Shown here piece by piece: positions 1-6,150 of a DNA stretch of 10,921 nt. The stretch is from an uncultured Lachnospiraceae bacterium (GTDB lineage Bacteria > Bacillota_A > Clostridia > Lachnospirales > Lachnospiraceae): contig CAMYVI010000066.1 of assembly GCA_947302185.1 (NCBI GenBank), positions 1-10,921 on the forward strand. Direction: 5' to 3'. The notes beneath the pieces were generated by a model. The model was not told the origin of the DNA and searched no databases. It saw only the letters and a program-made list of their open reading frames with translations. A program made the translations under genes and the position numbers. Numbering within the stretch: position 1 is the first letter of the stretch; every line of letters begins with the position of its first letter.

Positions 1-204
1 GCCGCGCATGGTGCGAAGCACCTTCCTTAATGCGCGGCTGCGATCCGCCGTGCCTGAGCATGCGTAACAATGCTCCGGTGGAGCATTGTGTAGCTGAGGC
101 TTTTAATCTCTGACGCGGGTTTGTATCCCATGTCAGAGACAAGTTTCATTTTGCGCATTCATCTCACGACTTAAGTCACGAGAATTCTGCGTCAGAGATT
201 AAAA
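1..204. repeat. Modular palindromic repeat, copy 1 (with extra hairpin)
   Basis: This is a non-coding structured repeat matching copy 2 at 2994-3184. Positions 1-50 form a branched fold: gccgcgcat (1-9) pairs with atgcgcggc (30-38) and encloses a second hairpin, ggtgc-gaa-gcacc (10-22). Positions 51-95 are absent from copy 2 and hold a perfect 10-bp stem (67-76 with 80-89, loop ggt). Positions 101-204 are bounded by a perfect 16-bp inverted repeat (101-116 with 189-204). Inside it are gtcagaga at 132-139, which can also pair with the left arm, and an imperfect palindrome around gacttaagtc (168-177). The first 103 bases of this last module are identical to copy 2. The right end contains the stop codon of the minus-strand gene at 199. 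The left edge may extend beyond the window. I see no coding capacity in 1-198. The function is unknown; possibilities are a MITE/REP-like element or an mRNA 3'-end structure. Confidence 0.9.
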
Positions 205-1380
205 TCGAATCCGATCCTTGAGCCATTTGTCAAGCTTCTCTCCGATAAGGACCGGCACTTCGCTCTCATAGTACCTCCCTGAGTAAGCCACATGCGGAAG
301 ATGTATGAATTTTCCGTCCTCATCCGGCAGCAGTCTCGCATAGAGCGGATCGGCAATCACGTATTTCGCCGCCCTGCACTCTTTCCTGAGTTCATCCTCC
401 CGTTCAATTTTCTCGCAGCCAAGGCTGACAATATCCCCGGGAAGCCCGTGCATGGGGCTGATTATTTTCACACTTCTTTTTGAGAAGGAAGTCTCGAGAG
501 TCTCCCTGATTGCCAGGGACAAAAAAGGTTCTCCTATGATCAGGATCTCTGCCGGCTCCTCGGTCTCACTTGCGGCCTCCCCAACAGACACTCTGTGCCT
601 TTCATCCGGTTCAGATTTCCGCCTCAGCTCAGATATGATCCTCTCCGTAACCTTTTTTCCTGCAGGAAGTCCCGCTACATAAGGGATTCCGAACTTTTTC
701 TCCATTGCCTTCGCTGCCCGAAGACCGAGGGCAGAAATAACAAGATTCTTCGAGACTGCGGAAGAACCGAGTATATTCTGAAGGCTATCGCCCATAGCCC
801 AGGTACTTTTCACCTCGAAGCCTTCCCGGATCAGAAGCCTTCTCATCTCCTCGACACTACCGTTCAGAGAAAAATCAAGAGGAGTCGCACCGATAATATT
901 CACACTATTCGGCATTGGCCTGCCGACCTCTCCGTCACCCGGCATCATGCTGACAAGAGCTTCCAGAGCCTGCCCGGCTCCGCTGATATAGGAGTCCATG
1001 CCGTTTGTCTGAAATCCGAATGCCGGTATACCGCACTTCCTGTATACCGCCCCGGCGACCGCCTTAAAATCCGTACCGATGATATGAGGAAGGGGACCGC
1101 CGCAGACGGCGATGAAGTCGGGACGGAACTCTTCCGCTGCAGTAACAAGGTCGTCGATCAGTTTATCATCATTTCCGAAGATGGCATTTTTCTCTGTTAG
1201 TCCGGAGATAAAGACCAGGCTGTCCATATCATACCAGCGAGGTTCATCATGAGTATTATAAGTAGAATTACACCCGGACGCATCGTGCATGACCACAAGT
1301 CCGCCGAGCTCATAGAGTGCGGAGCAGACGCCGAAATTGTCGGCCGAGTATGTGGACAGAACACGTTTTACAATTCTCAT
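199..1380 (-). CDS. Nitrogenase component 1-like protein (NifD/NifK superfamily), shorter subunit
   Basis: This 393-aa protein belongs to the oxidoreductase/nitrogenase component 1 superfamily. The superfamily includes NifD/NifK, the chlorophyll reductase subunits BchN/BchB, CfbD and many uncharacterised reductases. Three cysteines follow the cluster-ligand order of that superfamily: C19 in FGVCSALYELGG, C37 in HDASGCNSTY and C93 in IAVCGGPLPHIIG. Between them lies GLTEKNAIFGNDDKL (60-74), which resembles the conserved (E/L)TEKDxVFGG stretch after the second ligand. I chose the ATG at 1380 rather than the longer frame from 1443 because an AAGGAAAA-type ribosome binding site sits just upstream and the family-like sequence begins there (MRIVKRVLSTYSADNFG). 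It lies 120 bp downstream of the 489-aa homologue, so the two probably form a heteromeric pair. I see no FeMo-cofactor ligand pattern and no NifH in the window. The substrate is unknown. The stop codon lies inside the repeat element. Confidence 0.8.
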   Translation of the reverse strand: MRIVKRVLSTYSADNFGVCSALYELGGLVVMHDASGCNSTYNTHDEPRWYDMDSLVFISGLTEKNAIFGNDDKLIDDLVTAAEEFRPDFIAVCGGPLPHIIGTDFKAVAGAVYRKCGIPAFGFQTNGMDSYISGAGQALEALVSMMPGDGEVGRPMPNSVNIIGATPLDFSLNGSVEEMRRLLIREGFEVKSTWAMGDSLQNILGSSAVSKNLVISALGLRAAKAMEKKFGIPYVAGLPAGKKVTERIISELRRKSEPDERHRVSVGEAASETEEPAEILIIGEPFLSLAIRETLETSFSKRSVKIISPMHGLPGDIVSLGCEKIEREDELRKECRAAKYVIADPLYARLLPDEDGKFIHLPHVAYSGRYYESEVPVLIGEKLDKWLKDRIRF

Positions 1381-1500
1381 CTTTTTTCCTTTCAATTTTC
1401 GCGGCGGCAAAAATTCGACTGTCCGAAGTAGCGGCAAAGTCAATCACCCTGAAGATACGGAATCCTGTTAAGTTCCCCGTCGGTATCCCCGCCTGTGTCC

Positions 1501-2970
1501 TTATGTTTCCGGAACAGCCGCAAGCCTTGCGCAATTCTCGGCGCACCCGAGAGCCTTGATCTGGATTAGTTTCCCCGGGTCTTTCTCATGCAGGGCGGCG
1601 TCCTCGATCATCTCAGCAAGCCGCCGGATTCCTCTGAAGCCATAGAGACCGCCGTTCTCCACAAGATTCACAAAATGCTTCGTCCCCGTAAAATATGCCG
1701 CTTTCTGTCCGATAGCAACAAATCCCGGACCTGTCGGCCTTCTGTCTGCTTTTCGCATTCTGAAGTCTGTCATCGGATAAACACGGATTTCCGGAGCATG
1801 TATCGCGAGCCATTCGAAATCCTCGCGTTCTTCCGGAAAAAATGAATCCGCATACACTCTCGCTACCGAAAAACCCTGCTTGAAAAGCATCCTCGTAAGA
1901 CTCAGCGGACGTGTGACCGCTGCGCCGTCAATGGCAATATTCCTGATTCCGACTGCCATTTTTGCTTTTCTCAATGCATTTTCGGCCTCATATCTCAGGT
2001 TGTCGAACCGAATTTCGAAATCAGCGGGTATCGGCTTTCCGAGAGTTTCCATAAGTTCCCGCTCACAGCGCTCTATTTTCCGGAAATCATAGAGTGCGGG
2101 AAGATAAATTCCCCGGCGGCCAAGACGCTTTTCCATGTCGTCGGCAGCGAATTTGACTATCGGATTGAAATAGATGTCGGCAAAAGCCTCGCCCATACTC
2201 TTGTAGTCCTCATAACTCTCAAGAGTCGGAAGCTGTCTCACGACGAAGCCGTCATCAGCCGGTCCGCAGGACGGCTTCATGTTCAAAGAATCTGCAGAAG
2301 CCGTTGATTTCTCAAAACTTCTTCCCTTTCCCGCACCGAGAAAGTCGTACAGTTCACAGTCCTCATCGATAGCATAGTAGGAACCGATGAAATTCACTGC
2401 CCGCTTATTTACCGGAAGAGGACGGACGGCTCTGTAGAGCTGTCTCCATTGCATTTTCTCCGGCGTAAAATGCTTTCGCATCGTAGGCACCATATAGCAG
2501 TCTATAAAATCGATCTCCGGGAAACGGGCCGCGGATTCACGATAGACCAGACTCAGATCTATATTGAGGAAATGCTGCACGCAGCTGGTATAAAGCAGGA
2601 CGCATGCAGGCTTCTTCTCCATCTCGTTCAGGATTTCCGTAACGCCCTCGATGATCATCGACTCGAGATCGCCTTTCAGTATATGCTCATCAGTGAACTC
2701 CAGCATGGAAAAGCGTTCCATAGCTCCCATCTCTTCTGCCGAGAGTACGACACCTCTCAGGCAGCAGCTGGGACACACAAATATCTGATGGCTGCCGGGT
2801 ATCAGCATGGACGTGTGGGCAATTGTCCACGTCCCGCGGGCGGGTGATGAATAGACAAGACCGTCCGGAAAAAGCCGATTACGGTCCGCGTCCGATATTC
2901 GAACGCCCGGATCCGGCAGACTCTCCCTGTTCTTCATTTTTATTCCGGGAAAATGCAGGTCTCTAAACAT
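1501..2970 (-). CDS. Nitrogenase component 1-like protein (NifD/NifK superfamily), longer subunit
   Basis: This 489-aa protein is a second member of the nitrogenase component 1 superfamily and the likely partner of the downstream 393-aa protein. Cysteines visible in the N-terminal domain are C66, C69 and C70 (VCPSCCLRGVVLSAEEMG), C123, C130 (LLYTSCVQHFLNID) and C158. The CCLRGV and YTSC stretches match the second and third ligand positions of the family. The stretch FTDEHILKGDLESMI (92-106) parallels the xTExDIVFGG region. The first ligand position seems to lack a cysteine, because the corresponding part reads GLVYSSPARGTW. A CX3C pair (C476, C480) lies near the C-terminus. The start at 2970 is supported by a GGAGAGGTGA ribosome binding site. 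The gene follows hydE on the same strand across a 202-bp gap filled with repeat element. Group IV/VI-type nitrogenase-like reductase is the best label; nitrogen fixation is unlikely. Confidence 0.8.
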   Translation of the reverse strand: MFRDLHFPGIKMKNRESLPDPGVRISDADRNRLFPDGLVYSSPARGTWTIAHTSMLIPGSHQIFVCPSCCLRGVVLSAEEMGAMERFSMLEFTDEHILKGDLESMIIEGVTEILNEMEKKPACVLLYTSCVQHFLNIDLSLVYRESAARFPEIDFIDCYMVPTMRKHFTPEKMQWRQLYRAVRPLPVNKRAVNFIGSYYAIDEDCELYDFLGAGKGRSFEKSTASADSLNMKPSCGPADDGFVVRQLPTLESYEDYKSMGEAFADIYFNPIVKFAADDMEKRLGRRGIYLPALYDFRKIERCERELMETLGKPIPADFEIRFDNLRYEAENALRKAKMAVGIRNIAIDGAAVTRPLSLTRMLFKQGFSVARVYADSFFPEEREDFEWLAIHAPEIRVYPMTDFRMRKADRRPTGPGFVAIGQKAAYFTGTKHFVNLVENGGLYGFRGIRRLAEMIEDAALHEKDPGKLIQIKALGCAENCARLAAVPET

Positions 2971-2993
2971 CTGCTGTCACCTCTCCGTGAATT

Positions 2994-3184
2994 ATTTTAT
3001 CAAGAACGCCTCGGCGTTCTTGCCGCGCCGCGCATGGTGCGAAGCACCTTCCTTAATGCGCGGCTGCGATCCGCCGGAGGCTTTTAATCTCTGACGCGGG
3101 TTTGTATCCCATGTCAGAGACAAGTTTCATTTTGCGCATTCATCTCACGACTTAAGTCACGAGAATTCTGCGTCAGAGATTAAA
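2994..3184. repeat. Modular palindromic repeat, copy 2
   Basis: This repeat fills the gap between hydE and the 489-aa nitrogenase-like gene. In plus-strand order it holds attttat, a perfect 10-bp hairpin (3001-3010 with 3013-3022, loop tc), and the branched hairpin module at 3027-3076, identical to 1-50. Then come gaggc and the terminally inverted module at 3082-3184, which is identical to copy 1 with 15-bp arms at 3083-3097 and 3170-3184. Compared with copy 1 it lacks the 45-bp hairpin insertion. The hydE stop codon (3173-3175) is inside the right arm. There is no T-run after the hairpins in either direction, so a classical intrinsic terminator is not evident. Confidence 0.9.
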
Positions 3185-4237
3185 TCGAACATGATCCCCT
3201 CTGTCCGTGACAACATGATATCCGATGTTCTCCATCCTCATCTCCATGCAATGTCTGCATTCCGCCGCCTCATCCCCGGTACAGATTTTCCCGTCATAGA
3301 GAAGATAATCTTTTCGGACGGAAACAGGCGAGAGATTGGGCATCACTACATTTGCACCCGCTTTGATTCCCATCTCTCTCCCGAGAGGATGAATCGTACC
3401 GAGAGCAGTCGTTGCGGGAATAAGAGCTTCAGGGAACGACAGCCTGAGTATGGCAAGAAAGAACAGAGTATCTTCCAATGTTCCGCTTTTCATATCGGAA
3501 AAAGGCGTGTCATGATGCGGTATAAAGGGTCCGATACCGATCATTTCGGGCTGAAGCTCATGAAGGAACTCAAAATCATCCGCATAGCATTCCTCTGTCT
3601 GATACGGCGAACCGACCATAAAACCTGCCCCGACCTGATATCCGATGTCCTTCAGATCATAAAGACATTCCATGCGTCTCTTCATACTGAGATCCGAAGG
3701 GTGCAAACGCCGATAATGATCTTCGTTCGCAGTCTCATGTCTCAGCAGATAGCGGTCGGCACCTGCCCGGAAATATTTTTCATAGCTTGCCCGGCTCTTT
3801 TCGCCGATAGAAAGCGTTACGGCACAGTCGGGATGGAGTTCCTTGATTCCGTAAACGATTCCGCAAATGTCATCGTCACTGTAATGAAGATCCTCGCCGC
3901 CCTGTAGAACTATGGTGCGAAAATTGAGAGCATATCCGCGGTCGGCACACTCAAGGATCTGTTCTTTTGACAGCCTGTAACGGTTCACATTCCGGTTATC
4001 ACGGCGGAGACCGCAATAGATGCAATTGTTCCGGCATATATTCGTGAACTCAATGAGTCCTCGGAGAAATATGCTCTTACCGTATATGCGGTCGGCTTTC
4101 TCCCTCGCAAGACTGTACAGATATTCACGGTCTTCTTTCCGGAGCTCTCCGCGCATTGCAATCATGGATAGGAACTCCGCTCTGGACAGACTGTTGTCTT
4201 CGGCAAGCTTTTCAGCTGATTCTCTGAATTCCCGCAT
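3173..4237 (-). CDS. hydE: [FeFe]-hydrogenase H-cluster radical SAM maturase HydE
   Basis: HydE is a radical SAM enzyme that works with HydG and HydF to build the two-iron subcluster of [FeFe]-hydrogenase. The 354-aa protein has the CX3CX2C motif for the SAM-binding [4Fe-4S] cluster at C68, C72 and C75 (TNICRNNCIYCGLR), preceded by the family-typical FLRGLIEFTN. Near the C-terminus C319, C327 and C330 (CX7CX2C) reproduce the spacing of the second, non-essential cluster seen in Thermotoga maritima HydE. The length is normal for the family, about 350 aa. It begins 10 bases after the TM1266-like gene and has a GAGGAAA-type ribosome binding site. HydF and HydG are not in this window. The last residues (RFNL) are encoded by the arm of the repeat element. 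BioB or PylB are the alternatives, but the C-terminal cysteines and the neighbour favour HydE. Confidence 0.93.
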   Translation of the reverse strand: MREFRESAEKLAEDNSLSRAEFLSMIAMRGELRKEDREYLYSLAREKADRIYGKSIFLRGLIEFTNICRNNCIYCGLRRDNRNVNRYRLSKEQILECADRGYALNFRTIVLQGGEDLHYSDDDICGIVYGIKELHPDCAVTLSIGEKSRASYEKYFRAGADRYLLRHETANEDHYRRLHPSDLSMKRRMECLYDLKDIGYQVGAGFMVGSPYQTEECYADDFEFLHELQPEMIGIGPFIPHHDTPFSDMKSGTLEDTLFFLAILRLSFPEALIPATTALGTIHPLGREMGIKAGANVVMPNLSPVSVRKDYLLYDGKICTGDEAAECRHCMEMRMENIGYHVVTDRGDHVRFNL

Positions 4238-4247
4238 ATCGATTTCC

Positions 4248-4502
4248 TCAGCCTTTCTTTACATTCGAGCACGCAGCCTTAGCGCTCACACCCGGAAGTC
4301 TTCCGAGCTTTCCCGTCAGAGTATTAATTGTATTCATAGGAGCATCGATGGCTACCGCGATCAGATTCACTCCGGCTTCCCGATAAGGAATTCCCATTCT
4401 TCCGATGATGTACTCCGCATAATCATGCAGCAGGTTATTCATTTTTTCAACGGATTCCGCATCTTCCACAATGATGCTGATGAGAGCAATTCTGTTTTCC
4501 AT
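4248..4502 (-). CDS. TM1266-family iron-only hydrogenase system putative regulator
   Basis: This 84-aa protein resembles the small ACT-like/ferredoxin-fold family represented by Thermotoga TM1266, often annotated as iron-only hydrogenase system regulator and commonly found next to hydE, hydF and hydG. Visible features are the N-terminal beta strand ENRIALISIIVED, the central NLLHDYAEYIIGRMGIPYRE and the closing TLTGKLGRLPGVSAKAACS, typical of this family. There is no DNA-binding domain. The biochemical role of the family is not settled. An AAGGAG ribosome binding site lies 6 bases before the ATG at 4502. The gene is first in the operon and lies directly behind a terminator-type hairpin in the leader. 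Confidence 0.88.
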   Translation of the reverse strand: MENRIALISIIVEDAESVEKMNNLLHDYAEYIIGRMGIPYREAGVNLIAVAIDAPMNTINTLTGKLGRLPGVSAKAACSNVKKG

Positions 4503-4523
4503 CGGATACTCCTTTTCAATATG

Positions 4524-4553
4524 AAAAAAGCGTTCCTTTCACGGAGCGCTTTT
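4524..4553 (-). terminator. Terminator hairpin in the TM1266-hydE leader (candidate attenuator)
   Basis: Read on the minus strand, aaaagcgctcc pairs with ggaacgctttt (one mismatch, loop gtgaaa), and the stem runs directly into six Ts. This is a canonical intrinsic terminator ending about 20 bases before the start codon at 4502. That leaves no room for a promoter between hairpin and gene, so transcripts of the gene must read through it. The hairpin may also terminate the upstream deoR-family gene. Confidence 0.75.
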
Positions 4554-4632
4554 ACATACAAAGAGCAGCGGAAACACAATTATTTCCGTCGCGTCAGTAT
4601 TATTCATCGCTTCCGTGCAAGGTAAAGGCTCG

Positions 4633-4660
4633 CTGCGTCAGGTAGATTTTATCAAGAACG
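4633..4660. repeat. Degenerate fragment of the modular repeat
   Basis: The segment attttatcaagaacg (4646-4660) is identical to 2994-3008 of copy 2. It is immediately preceded by ctgcgtcag (4633-4641), which matches the right end of the terminally inverted module. The hairpin partner arm has decayed. The fragment lies inside the leader of the TM1266-hydE operon. Confidence 0.55.
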
Positions 4661-4698
4661 ACTCGCGAAAAAGATATTCTCCCCCGCAAGTCTGTATC

Positions 4699-4727
4699 AT
4701 TATAGCATTTCCACCGCCTATTAGGCG
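4699..4727 (-). promoter_or_regulatory. Extended -10 promoter for the TM1266-hydE operon
   Basis: The minus strand reads TGC-TATAAT at 4707 to 4699, a perfect extended -10 element. The -35 position holds no good consensus but overlaps a small palindrome, cgcct-att-aggcg, at 4716-4728, which could be an operator. It lies about 45 bases after the stop codon of the deoR-family gene. Confidence 0.6.
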
Positions 4728-4747
4728 ATACAAACCAATTTCATTTG

Positions 4748-5509
4748 TCAATGTAATCTCACATTGTTCCGCATACATGCCGTGCGGAATTCATCGGGAA
4801 CATTTTCATCCATCACAACATCTGTTATCCGGTCCATTTTGCTGATTGTAAAAGACCCCCGTCTTCCAATTTTGGAGGAATCCATCAGAATAATATTCTG
4901 GTCAGACTTTGAGATAACTGCTCTCTTGATCGCATTATCCTCTGCCGACTCACAGGTAAAACCCAGATTCTCCTCATAACTCGTCGAACCGAGAAAAGCC
5001 ATATCAAAGTTCACCGGCACCATTTCCTCGAGTGCGGAATGACCGACCACGCTCAGGGAGTTTCGATTCAGCAGACCTCCTATCATATAGACACGGGCTT
5101 TCGTCAGCCGGCTGAGTTCAATGCCGCAACTCAGGCTGTTCGTGAAAATAACACACTGAACATCCGGGAATATGTTGGCAAACAAAGTCGTGGAAGACCC
5201 GGAATCAATGAATACAGTCGTGTTGGACCTTACGAGTTTTACAGCCTTCTGAGCAATGAGCTGCTTCGCATCTACATTTCTGACAGCTCTCTTTCCGAGA
5301 AGATCATCATTTCCGATGACCTGTTCCACTGACTTTGCTCCGCCGTGAACACGGACGATTCTTTTCGCATCATCCAGAGCTTTCAGATCCGTTCTGATCG
5401 TCATATCAGAAACATGCGGAAATCTTTTTTTTAATTCTGCAAATGTTATGTTGCTCCTCTCATTCACAAGCGCTACAATTGCCTCGCGGCGTTCGTCCAT
5501 TGTTTCCAT
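4748..5509 (-). CDS. DeoR-family transcriptional repressor
   Basis: This 253-aa protein has the normal DeoR/GlpR architecture. An N-terminal winged helix-turn-helix (ITFAELKKRF, MTIRTDLKALDDAKRIVRVHGGA, about residues 21-58) is followed by a DeoRC sensor domain related to phosphosugar isomerases, with FIDSGSSTTLFA and VIFTNS. Family members usually repress sugar or nucleoside catabolic genes and respond to a phosphorylated sugar. The open frame extends to 5689, but I chose the ATG at 5509. It has a GAGGAAAAT ribosome binding site directly upstream and gives the family length, while the extra 60 residues look non-conserved and cross the promoter. No sugar genes are adjacent, so the target is unknown. 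The gene appears monocistronic. Confidence 0.9.
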   Translation of the reverse strand: METMDERREAIVALVNERSNITFAELKKRFPHVSDMTIRTDLKALDDAKRIVRVHGGAKSVEQVIGNDDLLGKRAVRNVDAKQLIAQKAVKLVRSNTTVFIDSGSSTTLFANIFPDVQCVIFTNSLSCGIELSRLTKARVYMIGGLLNRNSLSVVGHSALEEMVPVNFDMAFLGSTSYEENLGFTCESAEDNAIKRAVISKSDQNIILMDSSKIGRRGSFTISKMDRITDVVMDENVPDEFRTACMRNNVRLH

Positions 5510-5620
5510 ATTTTCCTCATATCTCGTAAAAAACCTGTCACAAGCGCCACCTGATTTTATCGCGCAGACCGGGGCGGTTTGCACATCAGTAATTTCCACA
5601 TCACGTTTTCTTTTATCACG

Positions 5621-5649
5621 ATAATAACCTGTTTTGAATTGACAGTCAA
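5621..5649 (-). promoter_or_regulatory. Sigma-A-type promoter of the deoR-family gene
   Basis: The minus strand carries TTGACT (5649 to 5644), a 17-bp spacer and TATTAT (5626 to 5621). This predicts a start of transcription near 5614 and a 5' leader of about 105 nt. Just downstream the heptamer-like cgtgat occurs twice (cgtgataaaagaaaacgtgat), which could be an operator for autoregulation; this part is only a suggestion. Confidence 0.65.
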
Positions 5650-5686
5650 GTCGCGCGAGAAGTTTTTTCCGGCTAACCGGCGAATT

Positions 5687-5733
5687 CAAGAACGCCTCGG
5701 CGTTCCTGCAGGAATTCCGTGTCAGAAATCAAA
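5687..5733. repeat. Degenerate short copy of the modular repeat at the dgkA 3' end
   Basis: The hairpin caagaacgcc-tc-ggcgttcctg (5687-5708) matches the hairpin of copy 2 with one change. It is followed at once by a 22-bp segment (5712-5733) that differs from the right end of copy 2 (3163-3184) at four positions, all transitions. The internal modules are missing. The dgkA stop codon is at 5722-5724, within this segment, and flanking gaattc sequences extend the hairpin. Confidence 0.75.
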
Positions 5734-6135
5734 CCAGCCTATGCCGAATGCCTGCAGTGCATCAGGCACTTTGGGGACAAATATAGCCAATCCGATAGCA
5801 GCGGCGAATATCGCTGAAATCAGGACCGCGCCTGCAGCTGCATCCTTCGCTTTCTTGGCCAGCGGCTTCCTTTCTTCAGTCACCAGATCTACAACTGCTT
5901 CCACGGATGTGTTGACAAGCTCCAGACTCGTAATAAGGCCGAATAATATAAGGCATATGAACCACTCTTCTCTGGAAATACGGCAAATTATACCGGCTAT
6001 CACGACTGCTGCTGCCATCAGACAGTGAATCTTCATATTTCTTTCTGCACCTATTGTTTCGAAAATGCCTTCAAATGCATATCCGAAACTTTTATACAAA
6101 GGCTTTTTCCTGGGGCGCGGCGGCTTTTTTCTCAC
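5722..6135 (-). CDS. dgkA: Diacylglycerol/undecaprenol kinase, DgkA family
   Basis: This small integral membrane kinase of 137 aa phosphorylates a membrane lipid alcohol. In Gram-positive bacteria the family usually acts on undecaprenol, feeding the lipid carrier pool for cell-wall synthesis. Family signatures are ERNMKIH (31-37), the catalytic block LELVNTSVEAVVDL (71-84) with E72, N75, E79 and D83, and KKAKDAAAGAVL (94-105). Three hydrophobic segments lie at about 38-52, 57-75 and 98-120, preceded by a basic, proline-rich N-terminus. An AAGGTG ribosome binding site supports the start. It lies 15 bases after the AI-2E family gene and is probably co-transcribed with it. The last codons and stop fall in a repeat fragment, so the FDF tail may be a product of the insertion. 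Confidence 0.93.
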   Translation of the reverse strand: MRKKPPRPRKKPLYKSFGYAFEGIFETIGAERNMKIHCLMAAAVVIAGIICRISREEWFICLILFGLITSLELVNTSVEAVVDLVTEERKPLAKKAKDAAAGAVLISAIFAAAIGLAIFVPKVPDALQAFGIGWFDF

Positions 6136-6150
6136 TCAAAACACCTTCTT

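Larger units (their letters stand above)
4502..4692 (-). promoter_or_regulatory. Structured leader with mutually exclusive pairings (possible riboswitch or protein-controlled attenuator)
   Basis: The leader would begin near 4692, downstream of the extended -10 box. On the minus strand cacggaagcg (4617 to 4608) can pair with cgctccgtg (4548 to 4540): nine base pairs with one bulged A. This would break the terminator stem, as an antiterminator does. Between these lies a 6-bp hairpin, cggaaa with tttccg (4569-4588), whose 3' arm could also pair with cggaag of the antiterminator. A further stem, gacttgcg with cgcgagtc, lies near the 5' end. I do not recognise a known riboswitch class or T-box motif. 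The pairing is read by eye, not computed. Confidence 0.5.

Noticed and set aside
1..204. CRISPR array as explanation for the palindromic repeats
   Set aside because: There are only two full copies about 3 kb apart with no regular spacers, and no Cas gene is nearby.
595..1200. 201-codon plus-strand open frame opposite the shorter nitrogenase-like gene
   Set aside because: It is antisense to a recognisable protein, has no family resemblance and no ribosome binding site, so it is a frame shadow.
1381..1443. Longer N-terminus of the 393-aa nitrogenase-like protein starting at 1443
   Set aside because: The added 21 residues lack family resemblance, and a good ribosome binding site directly precedes the ATG at 1380.
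199..2970. True nitrogen-fixing nitrogenase (nifDK)
   Set aside because: The cysteine pattern is incomplete, I see no FeMo-cofactor ligand context, lengths and sequence differ, and no nif genes are visible.
3191..3907. 238-codon plus-strand open frame opposite hydE
   Set aside because: It lies wholly antisense to hydE, and its translation is rich in Arg, His and Ile as expected from a reverse frame, with no known motif.
4746..4751. TTGACA on the minus strand as the -35 box of the hydE operon promoter
   Set aside because: It is 41 bp from the TATAAT at 4699-4704, far beyond a usable spacer; the extended -10 motif is the better explanation.
5510..5689. Sixty-residue N-terminal extension of the DeoR-family protein
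   Set aside because: It would overlap the TTGACT/TATTAT promoter, it looks unlike any domain, and an internal ATG with a GAGGAAA site gives the normal family length.
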